This document shows, in pieces, positions 8,636 to 16,464 of a DNA stretch of 31,782 bases (positions are counted from its first letter, which is position 1; every line of letters begins with the position of its first letter). The notes under the pieces were generated by a model. It was given only the letters and a program-made list of their open reading frames with translations. It was not told where the DNA came from and did no database searches. A program made the translations under genes and the position numbers. The stretch covers positions 1 through 31,782 of the forward strand of contig CALLHT010000068.1 of the NCBI GenBank assembly GCA_938009335.1. Direction: 5' to 3'. The DNA is from an uncultured Rhizobiaceae group bacterium. GTDB lineage: Bacteria > Pseudomonadota > Alphaproteobacteria > Rhizobiales > Rhizobiaceae.

Positions 8636-9026
8636 AAATCGCCGAAATTTTCAGGTGTTCTCGTGCTTTTTGTATCTCTGTTGGCTTGTGTGGAGCGAGA
8701 TCGGCAGGAATCAAATGTTTAGGCAAAATATCCAAGCCGACTTCAGTCAGATATCGTTCCACAATAGCCTTATCGATCAAGATGTCACCACTACCAGCCC
8801 AGTGACGATCGGACAGGTCCTTCTTGATTCCAGACACCCAGTATTCTTCGCCAGTCTCTGCGTCATAATGGTTTCCGGATACACCTTGGCCACGCCCTAA
8901 CACTTTGCCATTGGTATAGATTGTCAGTCCAGACTTGGATGTATTCGCTTCGCATATCCAAGCAAGCCCGCGATCATTGCCATCGGACTTATTCTCCACA
9001 TAGATCAGGCGACCTTTAAGAGACAT
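8634..9026 (-). CDS. Small conserved hypothetical protein coupled to thrS
   Basis: A 130-residue soluble protein containing YVENKSDG, a Lys/Gly-rich middle and NHYDAETGEEYWVSGIKKD. These recall a family of short proteins sometimes mislabelled as 1-deoxy-D-xylulose-5-phosphate synthase in databases (recollection, not checked); it is far too short to be that enzyme. The ATG lies 7 nt after the thrS stop, and its AAAGG ribosome site is formed by the last thrS codons, so translation is probably coupled. The gene sits between two copies of the thrS tail, suggesting it arrived or was duplicated as a unit. Function unknown. Confidence 0.8.
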   Translation of the reverse strand: MSLKGRLIYVENKSDGNDRGLAWICEANTSKSGLTIYTNGKVLGRGQGVSGNHYDAETGEEYWVSGIKKDLSDRHWAGSGDILIDKAIVERYLTEVGLDILPKHLIPADLAPHKPTEIQKAREHLKISAI

Positions 9027-9033
9027 CGCCTCA

Positions 9034-11010
9034 TCAACCTTTCATATCAGGTGGCGTTGCCTCTTCCACCAGCGCTGCAATCGCTTCGTCCAACGGCATT
9101 GGCGTTTGATCTTTCGAACCTAAGCGGCGAATGTTGACGCTGTTTTCTTCTGCTTCGCGCATGCCACACACCATGATTACGGGCACTTTCGCGAGAGAAT
9201 GCTCACGGACTTTGTAGTTGATCTTCTCGTTGCGAATATCAACCTTTGCCTGAAGCCCCGCTTTCTTCAGCTTGGCAACAACCTCTTCGGCGTAGTCATT
9301 TGCTTCAGATGTAATTGTGGCAACCACCACTTGCTGCGGCGCCAGCCATAAAGGGAAGTGCCCCGCATAGTTTTCAATCAAAATGCCAAGGAAACGTTCC
9401 ATCGAACCGCAGATCGCGCGGTGGATCATGACGGGCTGTTTTTTCTCGCTATCGCTATCGATATAAAACGCGCCAAAACGTTCCGGCAGATTGAAGTCGA
9501 CCTGAGTGGTGCCGCATTGCCAAGTCCGACCAATCGCATCTTTCAGCGTATACTCAAATTTCGGGCCATAGAACGCGCCCTCACCTTCATTGATGCCGGT
9601 TTTGATTTTACCGCCAGACTTTTCTTCAATCTCTTTCAAGACTTCCATCATCACAGCTTCTGCATGATCCCAACTCGCATCATCGCCAACGCGTTTTTCA
9701 GGGCGTGTTGAGAGAAGCACAGACATCTCCTCGAAGCCGAAATCTTTATAGACCGAAAGGATCAGATCATTGATCCGCATGCACTCAGCGTGCATCTGTT
9801 CTTCTGTACAGAACACATGCGCATCGTCTTGTGTGAAACCGCGCACGCGCATCAAACCATGCAATGCGCCAGAAGGCTCATAGCGATGCACATTGCCGAA
9901 TTCAGCCAAGCGAACCGGCATCTCACGGTAGCTGCGAAGGCCATGTTTGAAAATCTGAACATGACCCGGGCAGTTCATCGGCTTGATCGCAAAGACGCGG
10001 TGATCTGCTTCTTCATCATCTTCGTTCACAAGCGCATGGGCGGACTTCACCGCAAACATATTCTCATTATACCAGCCCCAGTGACCGGATGTTTCCCAAA
10101 GAGACTTATCGAGAATTTGCGGTGCGTTGACCTCTTCATAAGTGCCATCAAGGCGGCGTCGCATATAGTTCACAAGCGATTGGAATATACGCCAGCCTTT
10201 TGAGTGCCAGAAGACAACGCCCGGCCCCTCTTCCTGAAAATGGAAGAGATCCATTTCGCGGCCCAATTTTCGGTGATCGCGTTTCTCGGCCTCTTCGCGC
10301 ATGAAGAGATATTGCTTCAGCTCTTTTTCATCACGCCAAGCGGTGCCGTAAATACGTGTGAGCATGGCGTTGTTTGAATCACCGCGCCAATAGGCCCCCG
10401 CAACGCTCATCAGCTTGAATGCACTGCCCACATCGCCGGTTGAGCGCATGTGTGGACCACGGCAAAGATCAAGCCACTCGCCCTGCTTATAGATTTTCAG
10501 GCTTTGGTCTTCTGGAATAGCATCTACCAGCTCGACTTTGTAGCTTTCGCCTTTTGATGCGAAATATTCCTTCGCCTGATCGCGGGTCCACTCGTCTTTG
10601 GTGAACTTGTCATTTCGGGCAATGATCTGGCGCATCTTCTTTTCGATGACCGGCAAGTCTTCCGGCGTAAATGGTTCGTTGCGCGCGAAGTCATAGTAGA
10701 AGCCATTTTCGATGACCGGGCCGATGGTCACTTGTGTACCAGGCCAAAGCTCCTGAACAGCTTCTGCCAGCACATGCGCACAGTCATGGCGGATCAGTTC
10801 AAGTGCGTGTTCGTCTGAGCGGGTCACCAACTCAATCGCGCCGCTTGCGTCAATCGGATCTGAAAGATCGCGTAACTCGCCATCAATTGCATAGGCAAGA
10901 GACTTTTTAGCGAGAGATTTTGCGATTGATTCTGCGACCTCAAGGCCAGTTATACCAGTTTCGAATTCGCGCGAATTGCCATCAGGAAATGTAAGGGAAA
11001 TTTGTGCCAT
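9034..11010 (-). CDS. thrS: Threonyl-tRNA synthetase
   Basis: Class II aminoacyl-tRNA synthetase that charges tRNA-Thr with threonine; cytoplasmic and essential. Domain order in 658 residues: TGS (about 1-62), editing/second additional domain (HDCAHVLAEAV with its HxxxH-like motif, then CRGPHMRSTG), the catalytic core with zinc ligand Cys347 in MNCPGH, motif 2 (HRYEPSGALHG) and motif 3 (HRAICGSMERF), and the anticodon-binding domain (WLAPQQVVVATI onward). Start set at the ATG with AAGGA 10 nt upstream; an in-frame TTG three codons earlier is unlikely. The last 20 codons overlap the repeat at 9043-9062. Confidence 0.97.
   Translation of the reverse strand: MAQISLTFPDGNSREFETGITGLEVAESIAKSLAKKSLAYAIDGELRDLSDPIDASGAIELVTRSDEHALELIRHDCAHVLAEAVQELWPGTQVTIGPVIENGFYYDFARNEPFTPEDLPVIEKKMRQIIARNDKFTKDEWTRDQAKEYFASKGESYKVELVDAIPEDQSLKIYKQGEWLDLCRGPHMRSTGDVGSAFKLMSVAGAYWRGDSNNAMLTRIYGTAWRDEKELKQYLFMREEAEKRDHRKLGREMDLFHFQEEGPGVVFWHSKGWRIFQSLVNYMRRRLDGTYEEVNAPQILDKSLWETSGHWGWYNENMFAVKSAHALVNEDDEEADHRVFAIKPMNCPGHVQIFKHGLRSYREMPVRLAEFGNVHRYEPSGALHGLMRVRGFTQDDAHVFCTEEQMHAECMRINDLILSVYKDFGFEEMSVLLSTRPEKRVGDDASWDHAEAVMMEVLKEIEEKSGGKIKTGINEGEGAFYGPKFEYTLKDAIGRTWQCGTTQVDFNLPERFGAFYIDSDSEKKQPVMIHRAICGSMERFLGILIENYAGHFPLWLAPQQVVVATITSEANDYAEEVVAKLKKAGLQAKVDIRNEKINYKVREHSLAKVPVIMVCGMREAEENSVNIRRLGSKDQTPMPLDEAIAALVEEATPPDMKG
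9043..9062. repeat. 20-bp direct repeat, copy inside thrS 3' end
   Basis: Encodes the ThrS residues ATPPDM near the C-terminus. The exact second copy is at 8591-8610 with one gene in between. Confidence 0.9.
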
Positions 11011-11135
11011 CTTGGGCAAATCCTTTCTCCAATCCCGCCTACGAACGCGGGTAGTTGATATGTTTTGATGCAGGAGTGTTTAAGAGATTTGCGGTTTGGT
11101 TACAACCGCAGAACGTAAAAAGCAATTTGGCTCTT

Positions 11136-11879
11136 TTAAGCCTTCGCAATTCTTGGCGAAGCATTGTTTAGATCATCCTTGGCCATCATTTCTTTTTGCT
11201 CGGCCTTTGTCTGATGTTCCATTCGCCATACCAAACATCCAAAAACCGCTATGACAACGGCAATTCCTGCAACCATCATCCAGCCGGTGGACGTGATCGC
11301 ACCGGTAATAGAATCCGACGATTTGTTCAGTGCGTAAACAACCACGCTCAACGGGAATGTTGCAACGCCTGCAAATCTGGCAACGCTTCGCCACAAGCTC
11401 ATTGTCGGCTTTTGCAACAATAAGTATTTGGATCGATTCACACGTTCCATATTTTGCGGAAATAGATCAGGGTCTTCAGGCGCTGGCCAAAACTCTAATC
11501 TAGGTTCTTTTCCAAACTCTTCACGGTATAAAGATTGAGTCCGTTTGTAATTGGACACCGCTTTTTCGCGATTGGCGACATGTGTTCCAAGAGGAAGGTG
11601 ATGTAATTGTCTTTCTAAAATCTTACAAAAGGTTCCCCAATAATGGCGCGTATCGGTGAGATGAAGACGCCAAACCTGATCCACTGCGTAAGACGGAACA
11701 AGGTCTCGGTCAGAAATCACCGAAAGATATGCAAATCGCTTATATTCACGGACGGCTCGTTGAGCAAAACTAAGCGTCCATCCATTTTCGGAAGCCAGGT
11801 GTTCAGAAAACGTCTTTCCAACAGCTATTGAATCAAACTCAATTCGCTCGATTTTTTTCCAAAGCTCTGGATGAATCAT
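11136..11879 (-). CDS. GRDP-like (DUF1399-type) protein with C-terminal membrane helices
   Basis: A 247-residue protein. The N-terminal ~150 residues contain PSYAVDQVWRLHLTDTRHYW followed by HHLPLGTH and YKRTQSLYREEFGKEP. This resembles the metal-ligand-like WH.H..dT..Y signature of glycine-rich-domain-like proteins (DUF1399), also found at the start of TIGR04222-type membrane proteins (family recall). Two hydrophobic helices follow (about residues 165-183 and 200-219), then a charged tail. Start at the ATG with GGAAAGAAG just upstream; a TTG four codons earlier is unlikely. It lies 69 bp downstream of the ferric-reductase-like gene and 125 bp upstream of thrS. Function unknown. Confidence 0.72.
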   Translation of the reverse strand: MIHPELWKKIERIEFDSIAVGKTFSEHLASENGWTLSFAQRAVREYKRFAYLSVISDRDLVPSYAVDQVWRLHLTDTRHYWGTFCKILERQLHHLPLGTHVANREKAVSNYKRTQSLYREEFGKEPRLEFWPAPEDPDLFPQNMERVNRSKYLLLQKPTMSLWRSVARFAGVATFPLSVVVYALNKSSDSITGAITSTGWMMVAGIAVVIAVFGCLVWRMEHQTKAEQKEMMAKDDLNNASPRIAKA

Positions 11880-11948
11880 TCTTCTTTCCAACGGCTACAC
11901 TATTCGGCCAAATACCTTTTTACTTATTAAATCGAACGAAACTCTTAA

Positions 11949-12566
11949 TCAGACAAGTTTGTCTGTGGCTTTGGCAAACAAAGGGTAAACGCGGAAAGCA
12001 ATATGGATTAATTTCGCTACAGTTAGAGGAACGATCCAGTACAACGCGTCATCGATAAAAAAGTCTAACAGCAGCCAATGGCTTAGGGACGCAATTGCAA
12101 TAATATAAGAAAACCGCTGTATCGGCTTCCAAGCTTTTCCCAAAGTCTTTACACCCCAGCTGTTGGAGAACACAGCCAGCAAGATAAACAAAATCATGGC
12201 AATCCAGCCCGTACCGAACGGCCAATCCAGAGCCTCAAGCCAAGCCAACTCGATATCCCACGCGATAAATCGCAGATAGAAAATCGTGTGAATTGCAGCG
12301 TAAGCAGCTGCAGCAAGGCCAAAATACTTGCGTTTGGCCAGTAACCACCGCGATATAACCCTCCCCCAATCATAGGGTTTTAGAACCAGCGTTATTGGTG
12401 TGATTGATAGTGAAAAAACCAAAAGTTGAACCGACAGAACTCCCGAACGCTGCATCATTTCCGGGTAATACCGTGATGGTGAAATGAACTCGTCAATGAA
12501 CGGAATTGCCGGAACAGCCAGCAACACCCAGATCAGATAACGGGAATGAATGAGTTTTGCGATCAA
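11949..12566 (-). CDS. Ferric-reductase-like / MsrQ-like heme membrane protein
   Basis: About 205 residues with six hydrophobic helices and the layout of the ferric reductase-like transmembrane domain (PF01794), which includes MsrQ, the heme-b partner of the MsrP sulfoxide reductase. Seen: KRKYFGLAAAAYAAIHTIFYL and WKPIQRFSYIIAIASLSHW, with His in two helices as candidate heme ligands. The likely start is a TTG whose last two bases form the TG of the asparaginase TGA stop (TTGA overlap); a longer frame reaches back to 12632. No msrP gene is present in the window, so the electron acceptor is unknown. Confidence 0.75.
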   Translation of the reverse strand: MIAKLIHSRYLIWVLLAVPAIPFIDEFISPSRYYPEMMQRSGVLSVQLLVFSLSITPITLVLKPYDWGRVISRWLLAKRKYFGLAAAAYAAIHTIFYLRFIAWDIELAWLEALDWPFGTGWIAMILFILLAVFSNSWGVKTLGKAWKPIQRFSYIIAIASLSHWLLLDFFIDDALYWIVPLTVAKLIHIAFRVYPLFAKATDKLV

Positions 12567-13567
12567 TCTTCTTGCGCTACCTGTAGATGTCCGACCGCAA
12601 TGCCATTCCAATTTTTCAGGATTGGTCTGCACATAGGATCAATTGCCGCTCTTTCTTGGTCGCTGAGATCAAGATGTTTATCAATCAAATGCGTAACAGC
12701 AACCTCAACCGCCCGAAAATTTCCATCTCGTGCTTTAATCGCAATACCTATGCCCTTTTCAGGTAAGCATGCAGTATACACGCCTTCTGCACCCACTTTA
12801 ACAAACACTCTGCCGGGCAGTGCTTCCATTAATTGCGTGCAGACGCGCTCCTTTCCCGCAACCATGTATGGATGTGCCATACATGCGTCGCGTATTCGAA
12901 TCATCGCTTTTGATCGGGTTTGGTTGGTGTGTTCGCCTACACTAAAGCGCGCAAATGCAACTGCTAGCCGCGAAAGCGGGATTTTATACGTTGGAATAGA
13001 ACATCCATCGATACCATGATTATCTTCATTATGCGGGACGCCTGTCGTTGATCCTAACACATCGGCAATCTCGCGCTGAACAGGATGTTCAAGCTTGATG
13101 TAATCACGAACAGCTAAGCCGGAATACTTGGCAAACGAGACAAAACCGGCATGCTTACCCGAACAATTATTGTGAATTGCGGCCACTTTCACGCCGCTTC
13201 GGACAAGTTCCGCCTGATCCTCTGGCCGCTTTGACAATTGAGCGCCACACTCCAAACATCTATCTTCCAGACCTGCGAGCTGAAGCATATTCTGAGCGCC
13301 CTCAACGTGAATGGGCTCACCGTTGTGGGAGGCACATGCCAGCGCGATGTGTTCTCCCTTAAAGCCAAAAGCATCCGCAGCTCCACTTTCCACCAAAGGA
13401 ATTGCCTGTAGTGCCTTTATTGCAGATCGCGGAAAGATTAGATCATCGGCATTTCCGTAAGTCTCAACCAGCGTATCGCTTGCATCTGCAACAACCGCAT
13501 CTACTAGGTGCGTGCTCTCAATAAATTGGCCTCGTGTGACAGCAACCGTGATGGGTTCAATGCTCAT
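12563..13567 (-). CDS. ansA: L-asparaginase, Rhizobium etli type II family
   Basis: Hydrolyses L-asparagine to aspartate and ammonia. It belongs to the PF06089 family, unrelated to the E. coli enzymes. With the start at 13567 the protein has 334 residues and the key residues fall at the same numbers as in R. etli ReAII: Ser48 and Lys51 (PRSAIKALQ), Ser80 (CASHNGEP), and zinc ligands Cys135, Lys138 (NNCSGKH) and Cys189 (DGCSIP). That agreement supports this start over upstream in-frame codons. It overlaps the end of yidD by 11 bp, and its stop overlaps the start of the next gene, so the group is likely one operon. Confidence 0.93.
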   Translation of the reverse strand: MSIEPITVAVTRGQFIESTHLVDAVVADASDTLVETYGNADDLIFPRSAIKALQAIPLVESGAADAFGFKGEHIALACASHNGEPIHVEGAQNMLQLAGLEDRCLECGAQLSKRPEDQAELVRSGVKVAAIHNNCSGKHAGFVSFAKYSGLAVRDYIKLEHPVQREIADVLGSTTGVPHNEDNHGIDGCSIPTYKIPLSRLAVAFARFSVGEHTNQTRSKAMIRIRDACMAHPYMVAGKERVCTQLMEALPGRVFVKVGAEGVYTACLPEKGIGIAIKARDGNFRAVEVAVTHLIDKHLDLSDQERAAIDPMCRPILKNWNGIAVGHLQVAQED

Positions 13568-13919
13568 TTTTATCATTCTCTTTCGATCCCGGAACCGGAT
13601 CAAATCCACTTGTACCCCAAGGATTGCATTTAGCGACACGTGTCGCGGTCATCCAGCCCCCCCGCAAGAGACCATGACGCGCAATCGCCTCATATCCGTA
13701 TTCTGAACAGGTTGGCAAGTGTCGGCATGAATTACCAATGAACCCGGACAAAGTGAGCTGATACAATCGAATGAGGCCGATACCAATCAATCGGCCCGGG
13801 GTTTTGCGCCAATGGCCCTGCCAGTTTCGGGATTGAGAATTTCGTGAATCATATGAATCGGTTGGGTGCGTTCCTTCGCAACATGATTCATCCAAGGATC
13901 GTTTGCTTTCGCCTGACAT
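13557..13919 (-). CDS. yidD: YidD, membrane protein insertion efficiency factor
   Basis: YidD is a small amphipathic inner-membrane-associated protein that assists YidC-dependent insertion. Seen in 120 residues: LIRLYQLTLSGFIGNSCRHL, PTCSEYGYEAIARHG and GGWMTATRVAKCNPW, with the three conserved Cys. The first ~35 residues are an unconserved polar extension. The ATG overlaps the stop of the NifU-like gene by one base (TAATG), so translation is coupled. It is not next to yidC or rpmH here, but the NifU-like neighbour is one I recall for rhizobia. Confidence 0.92.
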   Translation of the reverse strand: MSGESKRSLDESCCEGTHPTDSYDSRNSQSRNWQGHWRKTPGRLIGIGLIRLYQLTLSGFIGNSCRHLPTCSEYGYEAIARHGLLRGGWMTATRVAKCNPWGTSGFDPVPGSKENDKNEH

Positions 13920-14362
13920 TATTCTGCCGCTTGGCGGGCTGCCTCTATCTGATCCAGACAATCCACGACCGCATCAAATGTAAGAAGGGTTGATGCATGA
14001 CGCGCTTTATATTCACGGACTGGTTCTAAAAACTTGAAGTCTTCAAATTTTCCCGCAGGGGCCGGACCATTTTCCTTCAACATTGCATGTGCTTTCGAGC
14101 GGAGATCCCGCAACTCATCAGCCGTAGACCCTATCACCACATTTGCCATTATGGATGATGACGCCTGCCCCAACGCACATGCTTTCACTTTGTGCGAAAA
14201 ATCCGAAACGCAATCTCCGTCCATTTTCAGGAATACTTCCACAGTAGAACCGCATAGTTTTGAATGCGCCTTTGCACGCGCATCAAACTCTTCAAGTTCG
14301 CCGATATGTGCGATATTCCCTGCATATTCCAGGATTTTGGCGTTGTAGACGGAATCAAGCAA
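13919..14362 (-). CDS. NifU/IscU-like iron-sulfur cluster scaffold
   Basis: A 147-residue protein of the NifU N-terminal family (PF01592). Cys37 (KLCGST) and Cys62 (VKACALGQASSS) match the first two scaffold cysteines. The Asp that normally follows the first Cys-Gly is Ser39, and the position of the third Cys is Ala123 (ARHASTLL), so the standard cluster ligand set is incomplete. I believe this is usual for this alphaproteobacterial subfamily (recall). The start is a TTG with AAGGTG seven bases upstream. It heads a four-gene overlapping chain and diverges from folE. Confidence 0.85.
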   Translation of the reverse strand: MLDSVYNAKILEYAGNIAHIGELEEFDARAKAHSKLCGSTVEVFLKMDGDCVSDFSHKVKACALGQASSSIMANVVIGSTADELRDLRSKAHAMLKENGPAPAGKFEDFKFLEPVREYKARHASTLLTFDAVVDCLDQIEAARQAAE

Positions 14363-14675
14363 GACTGTTCACCTTCGGTTCAGCATAGAAAAACCACAAT
14401 GTACTCGTTCAAATATAGGCATTCGTTCACATTTCGTCGATGATTATGTGACTGATTTGATCAAACTAAATGTTGAGCAAATTTGAAAATGCCCTATATC
14501 GAAATAGTCAGGTCACCGTGCCGGATGGGTAAAACGCCCTGAAAGCCCCGGAACCCGGCCAAAGCCAAGCATCCAATGCCCACCACTTTAAGGGTATTTC
14601 TGGTGAAACGGCTGCGACTGGTCCGAAACGACATCATGACGCGGAGTTTAACCAATGCCCAGTCGGGAGATAAGC
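14363..14675. promoter_or_regulatory. Divergent control region between the NifU-like gene and folE
   Basis: 313 bp without a supported gene. The left half is AT-rich and holds a perfect palindrome TTTGATCAAA (14456-14465) and two near-complementary arms, ATATAGGCATT (14413-14423) and AATGCCCTATAT (14488-14499), differing by a one-base indel. The right part (about 14510-14640) is GC-rich and would form the folE leader if transcription starts in the AT-rich part. I recognise no riboswitch. A minus-strand ORF here has no ribosome site. Confidence 0.4.
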
Positions 14676-15311
14676 ATGGATGCAATTCTTGAAAGTCTAA
14701 AAAAATTAGAAACACGCAAGATTCTTCCTAAAGAAGAACGCCCATCGCGTGAAGAAGCGGAGGACGCTGTCCGTGTGCTTTTGAAGTGGATGGGTGAAGA
14801 TACTGAACGTGAAGGTTTGCTGGACACGCCTAAACGTGTTGCCAAAGCCTACTTAGAGCTGTTTGGCGGCTATGACATGAATGCCGAGGAAGTGCTTGGC
14901 CGCACATTTGAAGAAGTTGGCGGTTACGACGACATGGTGTTGGTGCGGGATATTCCGTTCCATTCCCATTGTGAACACCATATGGTTCCAATCATTGGCA
15001 AAGCGCATGTCGCTTACTTACCAGACGGTTGCGTACTTGGCCTTTCAAAGATTGCGCGTACAGTCGATATTTTCGCACGTCGTCTTCAAACACAGGAAAA
15101 TATGACCGCACAAGTCGCTCATACAATTGACGATGCGCTGCAACCGCGTGGTGTTGCTGTTATGATTGAAGCTGAGCACATGTGCATGGCGATGCGTGGG
15201 ATCCGCAAGCAAGGCTCGACCACCATGACGACTGCCTATACAGGTGCGTTTCATGACAGCCCGGAAGAACAACAGAACTTCTTCTCTATGTTGCGTATGG
15301 GCCGCGATTAA
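14676..15311 (+). CDS. folE: GTP cyclohydrolase I
   Basis: FolE converts GTP to 7,8-dihydroneopterin triphosphate plus formate, the first step of folate synthesis; cytoplasmic homodecamer with Zn2+. Seen in 211 residues: Zn ligands Cys99 and His102 (HSHCEHH) and Cys170 (EHMCMAMRG), LGLSKIARTVD and RRLQTQENMT. The start at 14676 gives MDAILESL, as in other rhizobial FolE, with GGGAG upstream; an in-frame ATG at 14655 also has GGAG. It is followed by hisI after 37 bp containing a hairpin. Confidence 0.96.
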   Translation: MDAILESLKKLETRKILPKEERPSREEAEDAVRVLLKWMGEDTEREGLLDTPKRVAKAYLELFGGYDMNAEEVLGRTFEEVGGYDDMVLVRDIPFHSHCEHHMVPIIGKAHVAYLPDGCVLGLSKIARTVDIFARRLQTQENMTAQVAHTIDDALQPRGVAVMIEAEHMCMAMRGIRKQGSTTMTTAYTGAFHDSPEEQQNFFSMLRMGRD

Positions 15312-15318
15312 TTCATAA

Positions 15319-15343
15319 CCTACCGAAGGTCAAAATCGGTAGG
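15319..15343 (+). promoter_or_regulatory. Hairpin overlapping the hisI ribosome-binding site
   Basis: CCTACCGA (15319-15326) and TCGGTAGG (15336-15343) form a perfect 8-bp stem with a 9-nt loop. The 3' arm contains most of the AGGG used as ribosome site for the hisI ATG at 15349. No T tract follows, so it is not an intrinsic terminator. It may limit hisI translation or protect the mRNA end after folE; the function is inferred. Confidence 0.6.
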
Positions 15344-15348
15344 GCACT

Positions 15349-15753
15349 ATGAATTCAACCTCCAATATCAAAGACAAAGAAGAGCTGGAAAACGGCTCTT
15401 CCTTTACCCCGTCATACAATGCCGATGGGCTTGTAACCGCTGTTGCACAACACGCTTCAAACGGCGAGATATTGATGCTTGCCCATATGAATGCAGATGC
15501 CGTTGCTAAAACCGTAGAAACCGGCAAGGCGCATTTCTGGAGCAGATCACGTGGCAAACTCTGGATGAAGGGCGAAACATCAGGTAACACACTGGACGTT
15601 GTCGAAATTCTGACCGACTGCGATCAGGATGCGATTGTCATGAAAGTTGCGCTCAATGGAAAAGGCGCTTGCCATACGGGCGCTTACAGTTGTTTTTATC
15701 GCAAGGTAACGACCGAAAGCGGAGCCCCAAAACTAGTTCGCATTGAGCGGTAG
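15349..15753 (+). CDS. hisI: Phosphoribosyl-AMP cyclohydrolase
   Basis: HisI opens the purine ring of phosphoribosyl-AMP, the third step of histidine synthesis. In 134 residues: HFWSRSRGKLWMKGETSGN, the Mg2+-binding DCDQD (Asp90, Asp92, Asp94) with Cys91, and CHTGAYSCFYR with Cys108 and Cys115 as Zn ligands. It is the stand-alone cyclohydrolase without a HisE pyrophosphohydrolase domain. The first ~17 residues are a charged extension. It sits between folE and a LysE-type gene; the LysE start is only 3 bp after the hisI stop. Confidence 0.96.
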   Translation: MNSTSNIKDKEELENGSSFTPSYNADGLVTAVAQHASNGEILMLAHMNADAVAKTVETGKAHFWSRSRGKLWMKGETSGNTLDVVEILTDCDQDAIVMKVALNGKGACHTGAYSCFYRKVTTESGAPKLVRIER

Positions 15754-15756
15754 CCA

Positions 15757-16344
15757 ATGTTCGAATTCGCCCTCGCCTGCATATTCCTGATCATCACGCC
15801 CGGCCCCGGCGTTTTGAGCGTGGCGGGAGTAGGGTCAGGTTTCGGATTTAAGGCAGGAAGCACGTACCTTTGGGGTCTTTGTGCTGGCAATTTGATGGTC
15901 GCTATGGCTGTCATTTCAGGGCTTGCTGCCACCGTGTTTGCAATTCCATATATTAGGGAAACATTACTGGTCCTTTCCGTTGCATACATGGTGTACCTTG
16001 CTGCTAAAGTCGCTTTTGCAGGCAGCAAGATTGGTTTCATTGAAGCAACTGAGGCGCCTCGTTTTCGCGATGGTATTGCATTGCAAGCTATCAACCCGAA
16101 AGCTTATGTGGCAAATACTGTATTGTTCACCGGCTTTAGTTTTCTCCCGGATCAGCTGGCGGGCGAAGTCACGATCAAACTTCTTCTGTGGACTATGATC
16201 TGGATCCCAATCCACTTTGCCTGGCTTCTGGTTGGCATCAGCATAAGACGGATGAATTTGGCCGAAACAACGCAACGCGCCATAAATATTTTCATGGCAT
16301 TATCCATGCTTGTTGTGGTTGGGCTGGCAATCGCCAATCAATAG
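15757..16344 (+). CDS. LysE/RhtB-family amino-acid exporter
   Basis: A 195-residue inner-membrane protein with about six helices and the family's N-terminal signature FLIITPGPGVLSV followed by a Gly-rich stretch (GVGSGFGFKAGS). LysE-family proteins export amino acids or related compounds by proton antiport; the substrate cannot be read from sequence. NPKAYVANTVLF is the conserved middle motif. It starts 3 bp after hisI, so probably the same transcript. No LysG-type regulator is adjacent. Confidence 0.9.
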   Translation: MFEFALACIFLIITPGPGVLSVAGVGSGFGFKAGSTYLWGLCAGNLMVAMAVISGLAATVFAIPYIRETLLVLSVAYMVYLAAKVAFAGSKIGFIEATEAPRFRDGIALQAINPKAYVANTVLFTGFSFLPDQLAGEVTIKLLLWTMIWIPIHFAWLLVGISIRRMNLAETTQRAINIFMALSMLVVVGLAIANQ

Positions 16345-16464
16345 TCTATTGCAGGCCTGTGCGGCTAATACCCCATCGGCATAGAAATTGCATTAACTGT
16401 TAGATGGTAAACTGCGCTCAAACTCATAACTTAGCCACTTACGTGTCCTACTTGCGGGGGGCAG

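Noticed and set aside
11035..11110. Two short hairpins in the thrS leader (CCCGC/GCGGG and TGCGGTT/AACCGCA)
   Set aside because: Stems of 5-7 bp without a T tract, T-box features or a threonine-rich leader peptide; no basis to call attenuation.
14494..14715. Minus-strand ORF with a hydrophobic segment between the NifU-like gene and folE
   Set aside because: No ribosome site before any ATG, it overlaps the folE start, and its composition follows the GC-rich leader; kept only as unexplained leader sequence.
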